In this document: positions 1 through 14,046 of the stretch, one piece after another
Layout of the letters: each line of letters opens with the position of its first letter
Numbering within the stretch: the stretch's first letter is position 1
Source of the DNA: Phymorhynchus buccinoides
Lineage: Eukaryota; Mollusca; Gastropoda; Neogastropoda; Raphitomidae
Reading direction: 5' to 3'
NCBI GenBank assembly: GCA_017654935.2
Contig: CM065682.1
Coordinates: forward strand, 76,213,993 to 76,277,992
DNA: 64,000 nucleotides
The notes under the pieces: model-generated
The model's input: the letters and a program-made list of their open reading frames with translations, nothing else
Databases searched by the model: none
Told to the model about the DNA's origin: nothing
Program-made: the position numbers and the translations under genes

Positions 1-478
1 ATGTTACATTTCAAAATCAGCATGGGGTTGGGGATGTTTAGAGGATGCTGTCTAGACAAAACCCAAATTGTCTGCCCCCCCCCCCCCCCCCCCCCTTGGG
101 TGAAAGAGTAATAGTTATAACAATGATTACAACACTCAGCACGTGTCTGTCTCACCGCAGAAGACAAATAATCAGGAAAACCTGTCAAGGGGTTGATTTG
201 AGATATTATTCAGTATAGTAACCCATTGCTAACGGTCTCAATACACATTGACATTTTCCACTCTTTCCCCATGCCAACAGAGTGCTAGGCCAGTCATCAT
301 TGACTTATACATCACTGTGTTGCCATGGGGGAAAAGTGAAAAATGTTCACTTGTACAGAAACTTAATGACAAAAATCGCTTTTTTTGTTTTTGCTTAAAT
401 CTTTTCTTTTTTAAAAATTACCCATGGACTAATATCACATCTAATGTAGGAAATATACTGAGGCACTTAACATAGACC

Positions 479-721
479 TTAACCCTTTCACGCCAAAGTC
501 ACATTTTAGCACCACAGTAATTTAACGCCTGTCACTAAAAGGCATCAAATTGGGGTCTATTATCCAAACACCCTACTGTCTTAGTTTTGGGAAGTAAGGA
601 TAGACCTTATTTTATATAGGTCACAGAAGAATCCCCAATACTGCAGATGGATTTTGTTCTCTACCCAGGTAAATTTGATGGAATGTTCTGGCTGAAATAT
701 GGCTGGCGATGAAAGGGTTAA
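479..721 (+). mobile_element. MITE family A (TTAA-flanked, piggyBac-like), full copy
   Basis: Begins TTAACCCTTTCACGCCA and ends ATGAAAGGGTTAA. Terminal inverted repeats of about 16 bases sit inside a TTAA duplication, as expected of piggyBac-type elements, which start CCCT and target TTAA. Length 243; no coding capacity. Confidence 0.82.
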
Positions 722-878
722 ACAAAAATAAGACAACTACAACATTGAATAAAATCAAACAAATTAACTAAGGCACTTACAGTAACGCTTTAAAATGTTA
801 TCTAAACTACAAACCATAACAATTCTCCGTCGGAACACAACTCAGAAATGAAGTCAATTTGAAAAGAAACAAAATAGA

Positions 879-911
879 GGGGGGGGGGGGGGCGGGGGGG
901 GGGGGGGGGGT

Positions 912-944
<33 letters not shown>

Positions 945-970
945 GGGGGGGGGGGGGGGGGGGGGGGGGG
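879..970 (+). repeat. Near-pure 92-bp poly-G tract
   Basis: Ninety-two bases of G broken only by single C, T, T-like and A positions. Strong G-quadruplex potential. Similar but shorter G or C runs occur at 75-95, 3091-3112, 4804-4830, 5617-5640, 9141-9168, 25062-25074, 30440-30470, 50869-50912 and 56731-56767. Confidence 0.9.
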
Positions 971-1810
971 TGAACACAGAAAAGAGACAAAGGAATGGAG
1001 GACAACGACCCAAACAGCCCCCGCACATCAACCACCATCCGCAAAAGACACCGGCTGGGACACGCAGCATTTCATCCCGGGTACTGGGTGTGAGACCGTA
1101 CACACGAAGTCCCATTGGGTGGCAGACAGTAGCAAGGGCAGCGCAGTCTTCCTCCCTCACCGCAGGTTTTGGTTGACTTGGCATGCGGACGGGGCCACGT
1201 ACGGCGACTTGGGTGATAATTATCTGCAGTGTTGGTATTTGAGTCAACAAGATCGCCGATGGCTAGTAGGCGCCAGTTGCAAGTTTTCCAAAGCTGGTTT
1301 AAGTGGATCCAGCTCACCCACTTGCCTGCTGGGGGGGGGAATCATCCGCCTGCAGAGACTGTTCGACTCGACCGTGCGTCTTCTGCCTGTGCGTTGACGA
1401 CGCCAACACCTAGGTAGGTATGGAGAAGGCTGCCCGGTGGTCCTGAAGACGACCTTTGAGAGGAGGGATGCTCACCAACACCAACGACAAGCAAGCGGAC
1501 TACAGGAGACCAGCGACAACCTTGGGCTGACTCACCTTGGGCTGTCTCACAATGCTTTCCATCTCCTACCGCGACGCCGATGCTGATCACACCTGAAGCA
1601 TCAAGGACAGTAACAACATCACGACTCGGACTCCGTCCGAATGATCCAGTTTCAGACGGCGAACCCCTACGTTCAAGGGTCCGCAATGTTACCGGAATCA
1701 TCCACGACGGCTGCTGCTATGTCTCACTCCTGTCATCATCGTCTTCATCTTCATCTTCAGCCAGGAAGACCAAGTCTTCAGGAACATTGACTTCAGGAGT
1801 CCACTAATAA
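971..1810. other. Unique-looking GC-moderate stretch, no gene recognised
   Basis: Not obviously repetitive within the window and less A/T-rich than its surroundings. Open frames on both strands are short (up to about 120 codons) and give no familiar motif. It could be part of an old LINE leading into the fragment at 1811, or a non-coding exon. Nothing firmer can be said. Confidence 0.3.
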
Positions 1811-1921
1811 GACCGGCTGGGACACGTCATGAGGCTCTCAGCGACAAGACCTGCAAACCAAGCCATCAGATGGACGCCTCTTGAATCCTCTGTCAGAAAT
1901 TGCCAATCCTTTGAAAATTAA
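1811..1921 (+). pseudogene. Possible LINE RT tail fragment
   Basis: DRLGHVMRLSATRPANQAIR followed by WTPL and a short tail to a TAA resembles the RLGHVLRM..R...A...W motif at the end of some LINE reverse transcriptases. A stop lies immediately upstream, so only ~36 codons are visible. Confidence 0.35.
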
Positions 1922-2092
1922 TGTGCAAAATCCTCTAAAAATTCTGAGGTCTGCGCACGCAGGCGCACACACGCGCGCGTGTTTTGCATTTTAATGCATG
2001 AGTATGTGTTTTCTTGTTCGTACTGTGCTTGTTTGAGACCACACTGTAATTTCTCTTAACGAGATAATCAAGCATTTTGGACTTTGACTTTG

Positions 2093-2095
<3 letters not shown>

Positions 2096-2166
<71 letters not shown>

Positions 2167-2333
2167 GCGCGAGCGCGCACGTACGTGCCTGCACACACAC
2201 ACACAGTCATACACACACACACAATTTGCCTTAATTGTTTTAATTCATGACGACAGGATGTAAAAAAAGCTTTATCAAGCTTATTCTTTTATCGTCAATA
2301 AAGATCATTTTGACTTGACTTGACACACACACA

Positions 2334-2388
<55 letters not shown>

Positions 2389-2426
2389 GCACGCACACAC
2401 ACACGCACACACACACACACCACACA

Positions 2427-2520
<94 letters not shown>
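2096..2520 (+). repeat. (CA)n, (CG)n and (CT)n microsatellites
   Basis: (CA)~27 then (CG)~9 and (CA)n to 2223. After ~100 bases of unique A/T-rich DNA come (CA)~40 and an uninterrupted (CT)~45. Confidence 0.95.
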
Positions 2521-2523
<3 letters not shown>

Positions 2524-3162
2524 CTGCGACCTTTTTCCACACATATCTTTGAGAAGAGAAGAACAATGGGGGCTGTCAGGATGACCGATCTTGCAGACCT
2601 GCTGAAGAAAGGAGGAGGGATTTATCTTTATCCCCCACCCCACCCCCCTCTCGAATTCTATGACACTGTCTTTGGTCACATTACATACATACACTCGTGG
2701 CATGAAGGGGTGGCAGAGGCAAGTGAAGAAGAGCTAGCCACTCACTTCTACATTCCCCCCGTGGGGATACCGGGGGGGTCTTTCGGTTTTTTAAAATAGT
2801 ACTTAGTTTGTGTGTGTTCCCTGTGTGGCCTGGGTCCAGTTTCATTCTGTTTTGATACACTTTATTGCCAGTTTGTAATACATGTGTTCTTATTTTGTGT
2901 GTCCCCGGGGGGTCTTTTGCATAAATAGTTCCCACACCTTCTGGAAGTTCTGTGCTTGCAACTTCCTCTAATCTGCCACTCTCTTTGACTCTCGCGTTTT
3001 TCCTTTGCTTACTGTCATCTATTATCTTTCTGACTTTAGTTATTGGCCCATTCTCCTTTTTCCCCAGGAGGACTTTTGAAGGTAAATACTGGTGGGGGGG
3101 GGGGGGGGGGGTCCTTTGATTGATGAAAATAGTCATTATATCTTCACTTATGAATGAAAAGA

Positions 3163-3305
3163 AAGAAGAAGAAGAAGAAGAAGAAGAAGAAGAAGAAGAA
3201 GAAGAAGAAGAAGAAGAAGAAGAAGAAGAAGAAGAAGAAGAAGAAGAAGACGATGAAGAAGAAGAAGAAAAAGAAGAAGAAGAAGAAGAAAAAAAAGAAG
3301 AAGGA
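3163..3305 (+). repeat. (GAA)n trinucleotide tract
   Basis: About 45 GAA units with a few GAC/GAT/AAA interruptions. A purine tract on the plus strand; the long acidic or poly-Ser reading frames across it are artefacts. Confidence 0.93.
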
Positions 3306-4012
3306 ACTATTTTCTCCCGCCTGTTCTTGCATGTCACTGAGCTTGTCTTCACTTCGCAGTCCACCCACCATCTCCATGCCATTTCCTTCACGCCGAGTGC
3401 CACAGCCTCCAGCCTGCTAAAGGGCAAACCACACTGCTTACAATTCCATTCACTACGATCCCATTTCGACATTTTGTGAGGCACGATTGACGTGAAACTC
3501 TACTGTCTAAATAAATCTGATGAAATCCTACTAGTCACGTTCACTATTATTTTACATGTAGTCTCCCTGTACACGAATCTGATATAATAAAAAAAACCAA
3601 TCTTATTTTTGCATTTTTATTTGATTCGTGTATTGGGGTCTACTTGAGCATAGTGAGCATTCACCCCCAGTTGCAAATTTTAAGGGGTAAACGCGAAAAC
3701 ATGGGAGAAGCTCCATCCCCTGACGCCCCCCCCCCACCCCATGCGCAATGAGCTTTCAACGATTTGGGCTTTCATTGCGATCCAGTAGAATTTTAGATCT
3801 AGCTTGTGGCAGAAAGGCCTAGCAGTAGCAGACGATTGACAAATATGGAGGACGCCATCAACTTACTGATAAGTAACGGTTGTGTTCACGCACGCGTCAT
3901 CATTTCAATGCGTCATCTCACCCCCTAAATGAGACTGTAAAGGGTAAGTCTCACGCACAGATTCAGATTCTAGAGGGTGATTTGAGAGCTCTAGTGCGTA
4001 AATACGCACAAT

Positions 4013-4600
<588 letters not shown>

Positions 4601-5860
4601 CGCACGCACACACACCAGCAAGACATTGCCCCGTCAAAAACAGAAAACAAACATATCAACCAAGGGAACCCGGAAGAAAACACGAAGTAACAAGGACTAC
4701 ACTAGCCTACCCAGAACTTTAATTATTCCGATCCAGAGAACCTTCTAGGCAACCTCTGCATTTCCTAGCCCTCATCCGTTTCTTGCCAAATGACAGGATG
4801 CGAGGGGGGGGGGGGGGGGGGGGGGGGGGGCCTTACTTCCTGGAAAACTGCCCTGCAGGTGGCGCAAGGAAGAACAACTCCCAAAAGTAAGATAAGTGTG
4901 TACCACAAAGCTAAAAAAACCATTTCTCCGTCGGTGGTGTATACCGGCTGATTGATCGAAGCCACAAGCCACAATTCACAGGAACAGACTCTCAGATACC
5001 TGCGATTGAAAAGCAGAGTTTTGCATACATGTGCACGGACACCCGACTGTTTTGGGGCGTAAGGCAGAACGAGTTAAGATCACATATGGCCAAAGCAACG
5101 ACCACATTTTGCAATAGTGAATGCCCTTGGTAGATGATTGAGTACTGACCAAACAAGGGAGTAACTCTCGTCAATAACCCTATTTGAGGCCACTGAATGG
5201 CTGCCTTTTGCTTTACAATAATATCTGTATTGTTAAAAATTCGGGACTTTCCTGGAGTTGCACTGCCTCCGGGCATTGCCTCCAGGATCGTTCCCACCAT
5301 CTTTATAGTATCTACTAATGTCCCACATGTGTCTGTTTCAGACCGGAGGACGTTAGACAGATTTTTCTTCGGCCTGTTGCAAGAGTGAATGCCCTTTTGG
5401 ATGCTGACCAACAAGGGCTTAGCTCTCGCTGTCAAGGACGTTAATAACCCTGGTTGCAGTGGCCAATGAGGGGCAGCTTTACTTGAAGCTAAGAAAGATA
5501 GGAATATTGTTGAGGGGAAGAAAGTACATTGCGTGTCTTCGTTTGTTTGTATTTAATTATCAATTTGCCACATACAAGTCTGGAACCACTACACAAGTGT
5601 TGGGCCGGATGGGGCGGGGGGCGGGGGGGGGGGGGGGGGGAAGGGAACGGGGTGGGTCCTCTGCCCCAAGCATGTACATTAATACAAGGATGAAAATTAA
5701 CTTGAAACTTGCCATTTGTCTGGAATCCCCGACACAGCATCGATCAAGGCCTTTCTTCTAAATGAATGAAGTCTGATTACCGCAGACTAGATGGCCATCC
5801 TACATCCCTCTCTATCCATTACTCAGCCAGTTTATTAGTGAAGAATGCGGGAATGTAGGA

Positions 5861-7290
<1,430 letters not shown>

Positions 7291-7420
7291 GAAAACCTGT
7301 ACAACAGCAAGGAAAAGTGACTGGTTTACTTTTTTTAGGTGGAGTTGAGGGGTAGTGAGGGGGAAGAGAGGAGGGTGTGTGTGAATGAGCACAAGAGGGG
7401 CTAATGTAAGGAATACATTC

Positions 7421-8110
7421 TTCTTCTTCGTCGTCAATCGCTCAGGCAATTTCCTGCCAATTACGAGCGCAGACGCGTCATGCTGCCGTTATGCGCCTAA
7501 CTAATAAACAGTTAGGCCCAGCATGTCCGTCTTCGGATAACAAATCTTTGTAAGAATTTCTGGGGGGGGGGGGAAAGGTAGGAGAATGGACCAGTTAGGC
7601 AGAAAGATACCTAGACGACAGTAAGCAAAGGGAAAAGGCAAGAATCAAAGAGAGTGGTAGATTAGGCAAAAGTTACAAGCGCAAAACTTCCAGAAGGTGG
7701 GGGAACTATTTGTACACAAGCTCCCCCCCCCCTGGTATCCCCACGGGGGAGAATAGGGGCCTACATTCTGATTCAGGTCAGATTCTAAGCCAAGAGAGAT
7801 TGGAATGCATCAACTTATTAGTCGAAGTGGATCAGGAAATAGCCAGAAGAGGGAGGAAGGAGGGGGAGAATGGAAGTTGGCTAAAGGAAGGGGTAGCATC
7901 TGTATATACTTTCCATAACATAAGCGGTGTATCTCAAATTACCCCTTATACTCAAGTAGATGACAGCAAGGAAACAGAAAAGCCAGTGTTAAAGTTAGTG
8001 GCAGATTAGAGGAAGCTACAAGCACAAAACTTCCAGAAGGTGGGGGAACTATTTGTATCCCGGGGTGGGGGTGGGGTTAGGGGGGATAGGGGCCTACATT
8101 CTGATTCAGG
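7421..8110 (+). repeat. Dispersed repeat F, forward copies
   Basis: TTCTTCTTCG...GCTCAGGCAATTTCCTGCCAA, GTCATGCTGCCGTTATGCGC, GGAGAATGGACC, ACTTCCAGAAGGTGGGGGAA and a GGTATCCCCACGGGGG end. The distal part is duplicated at 7990-8110. Other copies: 2750-3080, 9330-9490, 12715-12960 with 13980-14035, 25795-26190 and 51750-51900. Each copy of the GGTATCC end tends to carry an expanded G run. Confidence 0.7.
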
Positions 8111-8611
8111 TCAGATTCTAAGCCAAGAGAGATTGGAATGCATCAACTTATTAGTCTAAGTGGATCAGGAAATAGCCAGAAGAGGGAGGAAGGAGGTGTG
8201 TGTGTGTGTGTGTGTGTGGGGGGGGGGGGGGTTAACGGTTGGGAAGAATCTAAGTTGGCTAGCATATCTTTTCCATAACAAAAGCGATGCATCTCAATTG
8301 CGCCTATTTTAATTACCCCTATACCCAACCGCGCCTGTGTCAATTGTGCCCGTTGTAGTCATCAACTGCGCCCACTAAAATGGTTGAAATAGTTTACGAG
8401 AAAACTAGACATAATGGGAGTTTTGGAAAAAAATGAGATTTTGTTTCAGAAGTTAGAGCTAACATTCCCTTGAAAGATACAGAAAACGGATTTTAAATAA
8501 CTTTTCTAGTTTTGATTTTATAGTCATTTGAAATGCAAGTTCAACCAGTAAACCAGGCGCAATATTGATGTACATTCCCGAATAGGCACAATTGACCCTT
8601 CCCGTACCCTG

Positions 8612-8889
8612 TGGGTGCAATGAGCAACTTAGGACGCTGATTTGACCGCCAGGGAGCAATCAAACCAGTAGGGGCTTGGCACGTGATATTCTTAGTTGGG
8701 CGTAGTGAGAGAGAGAGGGGGGACTCAGGGAGGACTCATCTCCCTCTCTCTCTCTCTCTCTATCTCACTACGCCCAACTCCCCCCCTCTCTCTCACTACG
8801 CCCAACTAAGAATATCACGCGCTAAGCCCCTACTGGCTTGATTGCCACCTGGCGGTCAAATCAGCGTCCTAAGTTGACCATTGCACCCA
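8612..8889. mobile_element. Foldback element with ~108-bp arms
   Basis: Bases 8612-8719 and 8780-8889 are near-perfect inverted copies (TGGGTGCAATG, ACGCTGATTTGACCGCCAGG, TATTCTTAGTTGGGCGTAGT) around a loop of about 60 bases that itself repeats CACTACGCCCAACT and (CT)n. Probably a long-TIR MITE. Confidence 0.8.
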
Positions 8890-9899
8890 TACTTTTACTT
8901 TTTGCTTCATATTTTCAAAACCGTTCATAGAATCTTGCTGATAGTTTCTGACTTTGTCAACGAAAGATTCGAGCATAGGCACCCCCAAAATCAAGCATTT
9001 GTGTAGAAAAACAAGCGAGTAAATAAACAACATAATCGTCATTTAAGTAATGTTGAAACAGGCGAAATTGAGTGGCAACCAACATAAGCAAGGAAGCTCG
9101 TTGATAAATCAGAAATGGGGAGGGCACATGTAAATGAAAAAGGGGGGGGGGGGGGGGGGGGGGGGGATGGGGGATACTTCTTCTTCTGCATTCCCAGGCC
9201 ATATGGCCATAGTGGGTAAGGTACCCGCGTGTCCGGTTTTCAGTTTTCACTGGTCTCCCCGCTGCATTCAGCCAAAAATTCTGATTTCTGAGGAGCTCAA
9301 AGGGGAAGGCAGGGCCAATGAATAAGTCAGAAATATAGTAGATTACAGAAAGCAAAGGGAAAAAGCAGAGTCAAAGAGAGTGACAGATTAGAGGAAGTTA
9401 CAAACACAGAACTTCCAGAAGGTGGGGAACTATTTATACAAAAGACCCCCCTGGTATTCCTACGGGGAGACAAGATGGGGTACACGACAGACAGGGGGGG
9501 GCGCATTAATACATGTATTATATATATGATGAGGAGACAGGGGGGTGCATTAATATTATATATGAGGAGACTACCTCAAGGAAAACCACCTGACTGTGTC
9601 ATTCAGTAAAGCCTAAAGATCCATCAGGTCACGTTGAAATGGGTTTCTTTATTGCAGTCTGTCAGTGACTACCAAATGCCTTATTCATCTTCCCCTACCG
9701 CAGTAGCTATACGTCATGCTTAAAGGGCATTAGTCTGCCTGTTCTGGTGAAACGGGGGTTGCCTTGCCTGTTCTTTTTGAACAGCAAACCCCTGCATGGT
9801 GATTCCATTTGAAGCGCCATAACATTATCTCCACTTGAGCTATTTTGGAGCGGGTGCCCGCTATGCCACAGGCCCGCTCGGTTTCTATTATGTAAAAAT

Positions 9900-9932
9900 C
9901 TTCTGTGTGTGCGTGTGCGTGCGTGCATGTGC

Positions 9933-10029
<97 letters not shown>

Positions 10030-10030
10030 C
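9900..10030 (+). repeat. (TG)n/(GA)n compound microsatellite
   Basis: (TG)n with GC variants, (GA)~12 and (TG)~24, ending next to AGGGTTAGGGTTA (two telomere-like units). Confidence 0.9.
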
Positions 10031-10107
10031 ACATATGTGTAGGGTTAGGGTTAAAGAGAGGGCTACATAAAAGTCTTTAAGTCGCTAATCGTGCAGACAT
10101 TTAGCAA

Positions 10108-10145
<38 letters not shown>

Positions 10146-10148
<3 letters not shown>

Positions 10149-10505
10149 AGGAAACGCGCTCACCTTGTGTCAAGTAAACCCGAGCTCGAACCTGGGTACA
10201 GGGGATTTTTCCTCTCGCTTTGCACTAGGCCTTATAATATGGTCTGAACGTGGAGTCTTTCGGGTGAGACGATAAACCGAGGTCCTGTGTGCCCATGCAC
10301 TTAGCACACATTAAACCCAGTGGCAACAGAAAAGTTGTCATTTGGTCAAAATTTACCCACCCCCCCTTCCTTCCTCATCAGTCACACAAAAATTGCATTG
10401 CAATTTTTTTTTAAATGGGGTGGTGCGCATCTGGCTGCAATGCGCTCTCCAGGTGGGAGCAACTCGAATTTCACATTGACGAAAAAGTACCTAATACCTA
10501 AATAA
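10146..10505 (+). mobile_element. tRNA-derived SINE family T, forward copy
   Basis: Head resembles a tRNA: an A-box-like remnant, then a B box in CCCGAGCTCGAACCTGGG. The body contains CTTTCGGGTGAGACGATAAA, and the tail ends CTAATACCTAAATAAATA. Confidence 0.75.
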
Positions 10506-10762
10506 ATACCCACACACACACACACACACACACACAGTGACACACACACACACAGTGACACACACACACACACAGAGTGGACCGAAGAAGATTTTTACAC
10601 CAAAGAGGCTGTGGCACAGCGGGCCTGTGGCATAGCAGTAAGAACCCATTTTGGAAGAGGGCTGCTGTGTGTGCTGGAAAATATGTCTGCCCTGAGTGGT
10701 TTTATCAGACAGAGAAGATAAACTTGTTTGGATTTTTCGGCATAATCTGAATTGCACATTAC

Positions 10763-10855
<93 letters not shown>

Positions 10856-10862
10856 TGTGTTT
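10500..10862 (+). repeat. (CA)n and (GA)n tracts
   Basis: (CA)n with two CAGTGA interruptions at 10510-10575, unique DNA, then (GA)~40 at 10766-10852. Confidence 0.9.
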
Positions 10863-11173
10863 GTGTGCGTGTGCGTGTGTGAGCATGCATGCATGTGAAT
10901 TTGTGTCTGGGCATGAATTCATGTGAAGTTTCGCTGCATGTTTCAAAAACTAAAAGTACTAAAATGTTTGCTTCAATAAGATTTGAAATATTTTAGCGCA
11001 TCTGATATTTACCACTACAGGCCCTACTTCGACATAAATAGTATGTTGAAGATAACAACAAATTCAGTATGTTTTTTCTCAATATTGGTGTGCAAAATTT
11101 ACAATTTTGAATATGTATAGTAGGTCAGTGTGCATGGTCATATTGAGCTTAGTAAGGTAATGCGCATTGAGCT

Positions 11174-11424
11174 TTAACCCTTTCACAGCCAAAGTCGCAT
11201 TTCAGCACCACAGTGATTTAACACCAATGCCACTAAAAGGCATCAAATTGGGGTCTATTATCTAAAGACCGGCCCTATTTTCTTAGTTTTGGGAAGTAAG
11301 GGTAGACCTTACTTTATATATGTCACAGAAGAATCCCTAATACTGCAGATGGATTTTTTTTCTCTACCCAAGTAAATTTAATGGAACCTTTTTGCTGAAA
11401 TATGGCTGGCGGTGAAAGGGTTAA
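11174..11424 (+). mobile_element. MITE family A, full copy
   Basis: A 251-base copy with TTAA at both ends and the shared interior (TCAAATTGGGGTCTATTATC, TCTCTACCCA). Lies just before a long (TG)n tract. Confidence 0.85.
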
Positions 11425-11507
11425 GGTAATGCGCTAAGTAAGTTTTCTGAATAATCATAATAATAATATGAGGTTAACAGCATTTCCTGTAAAGACTTAG
11501 GTCCCTG

Positions 11508-11572
11508 AGTGTGTGCATGTGTGTGTGCGTGTGTGTGTGTATGTGTGTGCGTGTGCGTGTGTATGTGTGTGC

Positions 11573-11657
<85 letters not shown>

Positions 11658-11658
11658 A

Positions 11659-11721
<63 letters not shown>

Positions 11722-11905
11722 GTGTGTGGTGAGCGAAACAGCATCTCTAGTTCAGACTTGTGTGTGTGCGCGCATGTGTGTGTGTGTGTGTGCGTGCGCG
11801 CAAGTGTGTGTGCGTGCGCGCAAGTGTGTGTGCGTGCGCGCAAGTGTGTGTGCGTGTGTGGTGTGTGTGTGAGCGTGTGTGTGCGTATATATGTGTGTGT
11901 CACTT
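11508..11905 (+). repeat. Long (TG)n tract with 24-bp higher-order units
   Basis: (TG)~60 interrupted by TATGACTATG, then three units of GTGTGTGTGCGTGCGCGCAA. Confidence 0.92.
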
Positions 11906-12104
11906 CAGTTCATGTGATAGTGTGCTTCTCAGACACTGTCAGACAACGGTTTCATTTTACAATTTAACACCCACGTCTTAATTACTTTCCCCTTCTAACC
12001 TAGCCCCCCCTCGCCTCCTCCCCATCCACCCCCCCCCCCCCTCCCTTTTTGCTTTTCTTCAAGTTCAAGTCATTGCTAAGTGATTCTGAATGCAGAGTAC
12101 GTAC

Positions 12105-12270
12105 AGTGGAGAACTGATAACTCAAAAAACACTGGATAACTCAAAAACATTTTTGATAACCAAAACACTGGATAACTCAAAAACACTGATAACTCAAAAA
12201 CACTGGATTTTTAACTCAGTGTTACATAAAATAATCTTGCTGAAAAGTCTTTTTAACTCAGTGTTACAAT
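12105..12270 (+). repeat. Degenerate tandem repeat (AACTCAAAAACACTGGAT)
   Basis: About six variable copies of a unit near 18-20 bases; the second half carries two copies of TTTTTAACTCAGTGTTACA. Confidence 0.7.
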
Positions 12271-12959
12271 TACTTGTAGTGGTGCCATAGCCGATGAGGT
12301 TTAACCGAGGCGTGGTCACCGCTACAGCTATCTGTATTAATTTTTTTTAAATCGGGACTTTACTGGTTTCGTACTGCCTCCGGGCATTGCCTCCAGTATT
12401 GTTCCAACCATATTTGTATTTACAAATGTCCCATATGTGTCTGATTCAGACCAAGAGGACGTAAAACTCCATTTTCTCTCTCTCTTTTTAACTCAACATA
12501 TTGGCTATCTCAAAATAAAATTTCAGCCCCTTCAGTTTTGACCTAAGCGATTTTTACTGTATTAATTTCCAACCAATACTTTCCCATCCAGTGTGGTAAC
12601 TTTGAGGGTCTACGTGTGTTTTCTCTATCAGTAACATCAACAATGTCTGATGATAATTGTTCAAATCATAATATTCCAAGCATAAACCACATCAAAAATC
12701 ATTTTCATTACATGTTCTTCTTCTTCAATTGCTCAGTTTCTTGTCATTATGAGCACAGATGTGTCATGCTGCCGTTATGCGCCTAAGAAATTGTTTAGGC
12801 CCAGCATGTCTGTCTTCGGCTGCAGAAAATCTTTTGAAAGGATTTCTAGAAAAAAAAAGGCAAGAGAATGGACCAGAAAGGCAGAAAGATAGCAGATGAC
12901 CGTAAGCAAATGGAAAAGGCAGAGTCAAGGAGAGTGACAGATTAGAGAAATTTTACAAG

Positions 12960-13980
12960 TAGGGTATGTGTGGGCTATTGCGACACATTTTCTGAAGGTC
13001 TCTAGAAGAAGCGTGTTTTCTCAAAATAGGCGGACTTTATCATTGGCTAACGTGTATCAGGTTCAACATTAGCCACTTCTGATTGGTTACAGCTGTTTGT
13101 GAACCAAACAAGAAGCTAAATATTCACAAAAATCGCCTGAATGAGCTAAGGGTGTATGTTTTCAAAGGCGACAGTGTGTGTGCAAATACGACAGTGCTAT
13201 GTAGGCTACTGCCAACCCTGATACAGTTGTAACTTCTGACCCTACCTACCAAACCCATGCATGAACACACATACGCTCACACACAGTTTGTGTCACACAC
13301 GCACTACAAACGGACACAAATACATGCAGATACATACAGAAACACGTAGACACACTGATTGCAGTGGTCTTTACCTGATTTTATGAAGAAAACTGCAATC
13401 AAAAAGGGCTGTCGCAAATGCACACACCTGTCACCAGCAAACTTGGTGTGTCCATTTGCGACAGTAACTTGTTATTTATTTTGAATAAAATGTGCATCAA
13501 GACATCATTTTAAAAGCTGAACAATGAACTACGATCTTATAGTAACCCAAAAATAGCATTGCAAAGCACACACTGTAAAATTATACTTCACACTGATCCA
13601 AAAACTTAAACTAACCAAAAGGAAGGACGCATTGAGAGGCTGCAAGGCCTGGTCGTCCAAATACCTGACCTGACCTGACCTGACCTGACCTGACCAATAC
13701 AATGAAGCAGTGTGTTTCCTTCTTGTGAAAAAGTTGGCAGCAGACGACACATTAGACACACAGTGGCGTGCAAAGCCAGCCCCGTACAAAAATACTTAAA
13801 TAGTATGCGGCTTTCGGTCATTTTGATTGGTTTAAAGAAATGCATATTCATTAGCCCATGGAAAGCATTTTAGAGCAACTGTGTTCGCCCAGAAGTATTG
13901 AAGATACAGTGTGTTGAAAGTGAAAGTTTGGAACGGGTGTCGCAAATGCCGACATGTCGCAATTACCCACACTAACCCTA
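12960..13980. other. Insertion splitting repeat F
   Basis: Repeat F breaks at AATTTTACAAGTAGGG (12960) and resumes at CCTACAGAACTTGCAGAAGG (about 13978). The ~1 kb between is bounded by GGGTATGTGTGGGCTATTGC and GTCGCAATTACCCACACTAA, which look like inverted ends (GTGTGGG..ATTGCGAC / GTCGCAAT..CCCACAC). A DNA transposon is likely. No coding frame is recognised. Confidence 0.5.
13664..13696 (+). repeat. Pentanucleotide repeat (CCTGA)n
   Basis: Six uninterrupted units in otherwise unique-looking DNA. Confidence 0.9.
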
Positions 13981-14046
13981 CAGAACTTGCAGAAGGTGGG
14001 GGAACTATATAAAACACTTCCAGGTATCCCCACAATTTTTTGTTGT

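Noticed and set aside
1342..1701. 119-codon minus-strand frame in unique-looking DNA
   Set aside because: No familiar motif, low-complexity composition, and competing frames of similar length on the other strand; not strong enough to call a gene.
2240..3484. Long open frames encoding poly-Ser, poly-Glu, Arg-Glu or Cys-Val repeats
   Set aside because: They are readings of (GA)n, (CA)n and (GAA)n microsatellites, open in many frames at once, with no conserved flanking domain. The same holds for all such frames in the window.
7710..8009. 99-codon plus-strand frame
   Set aside because: Lies wholly within dispersed repeat F, whose other copies do not keep the frame.
10039..10052. Telomere-like AGGGTTAGGGTTA
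   Set aside because: Only two units at the edge of a (TG)n tract; no sign of a telomere or an interstitial telomeric array.
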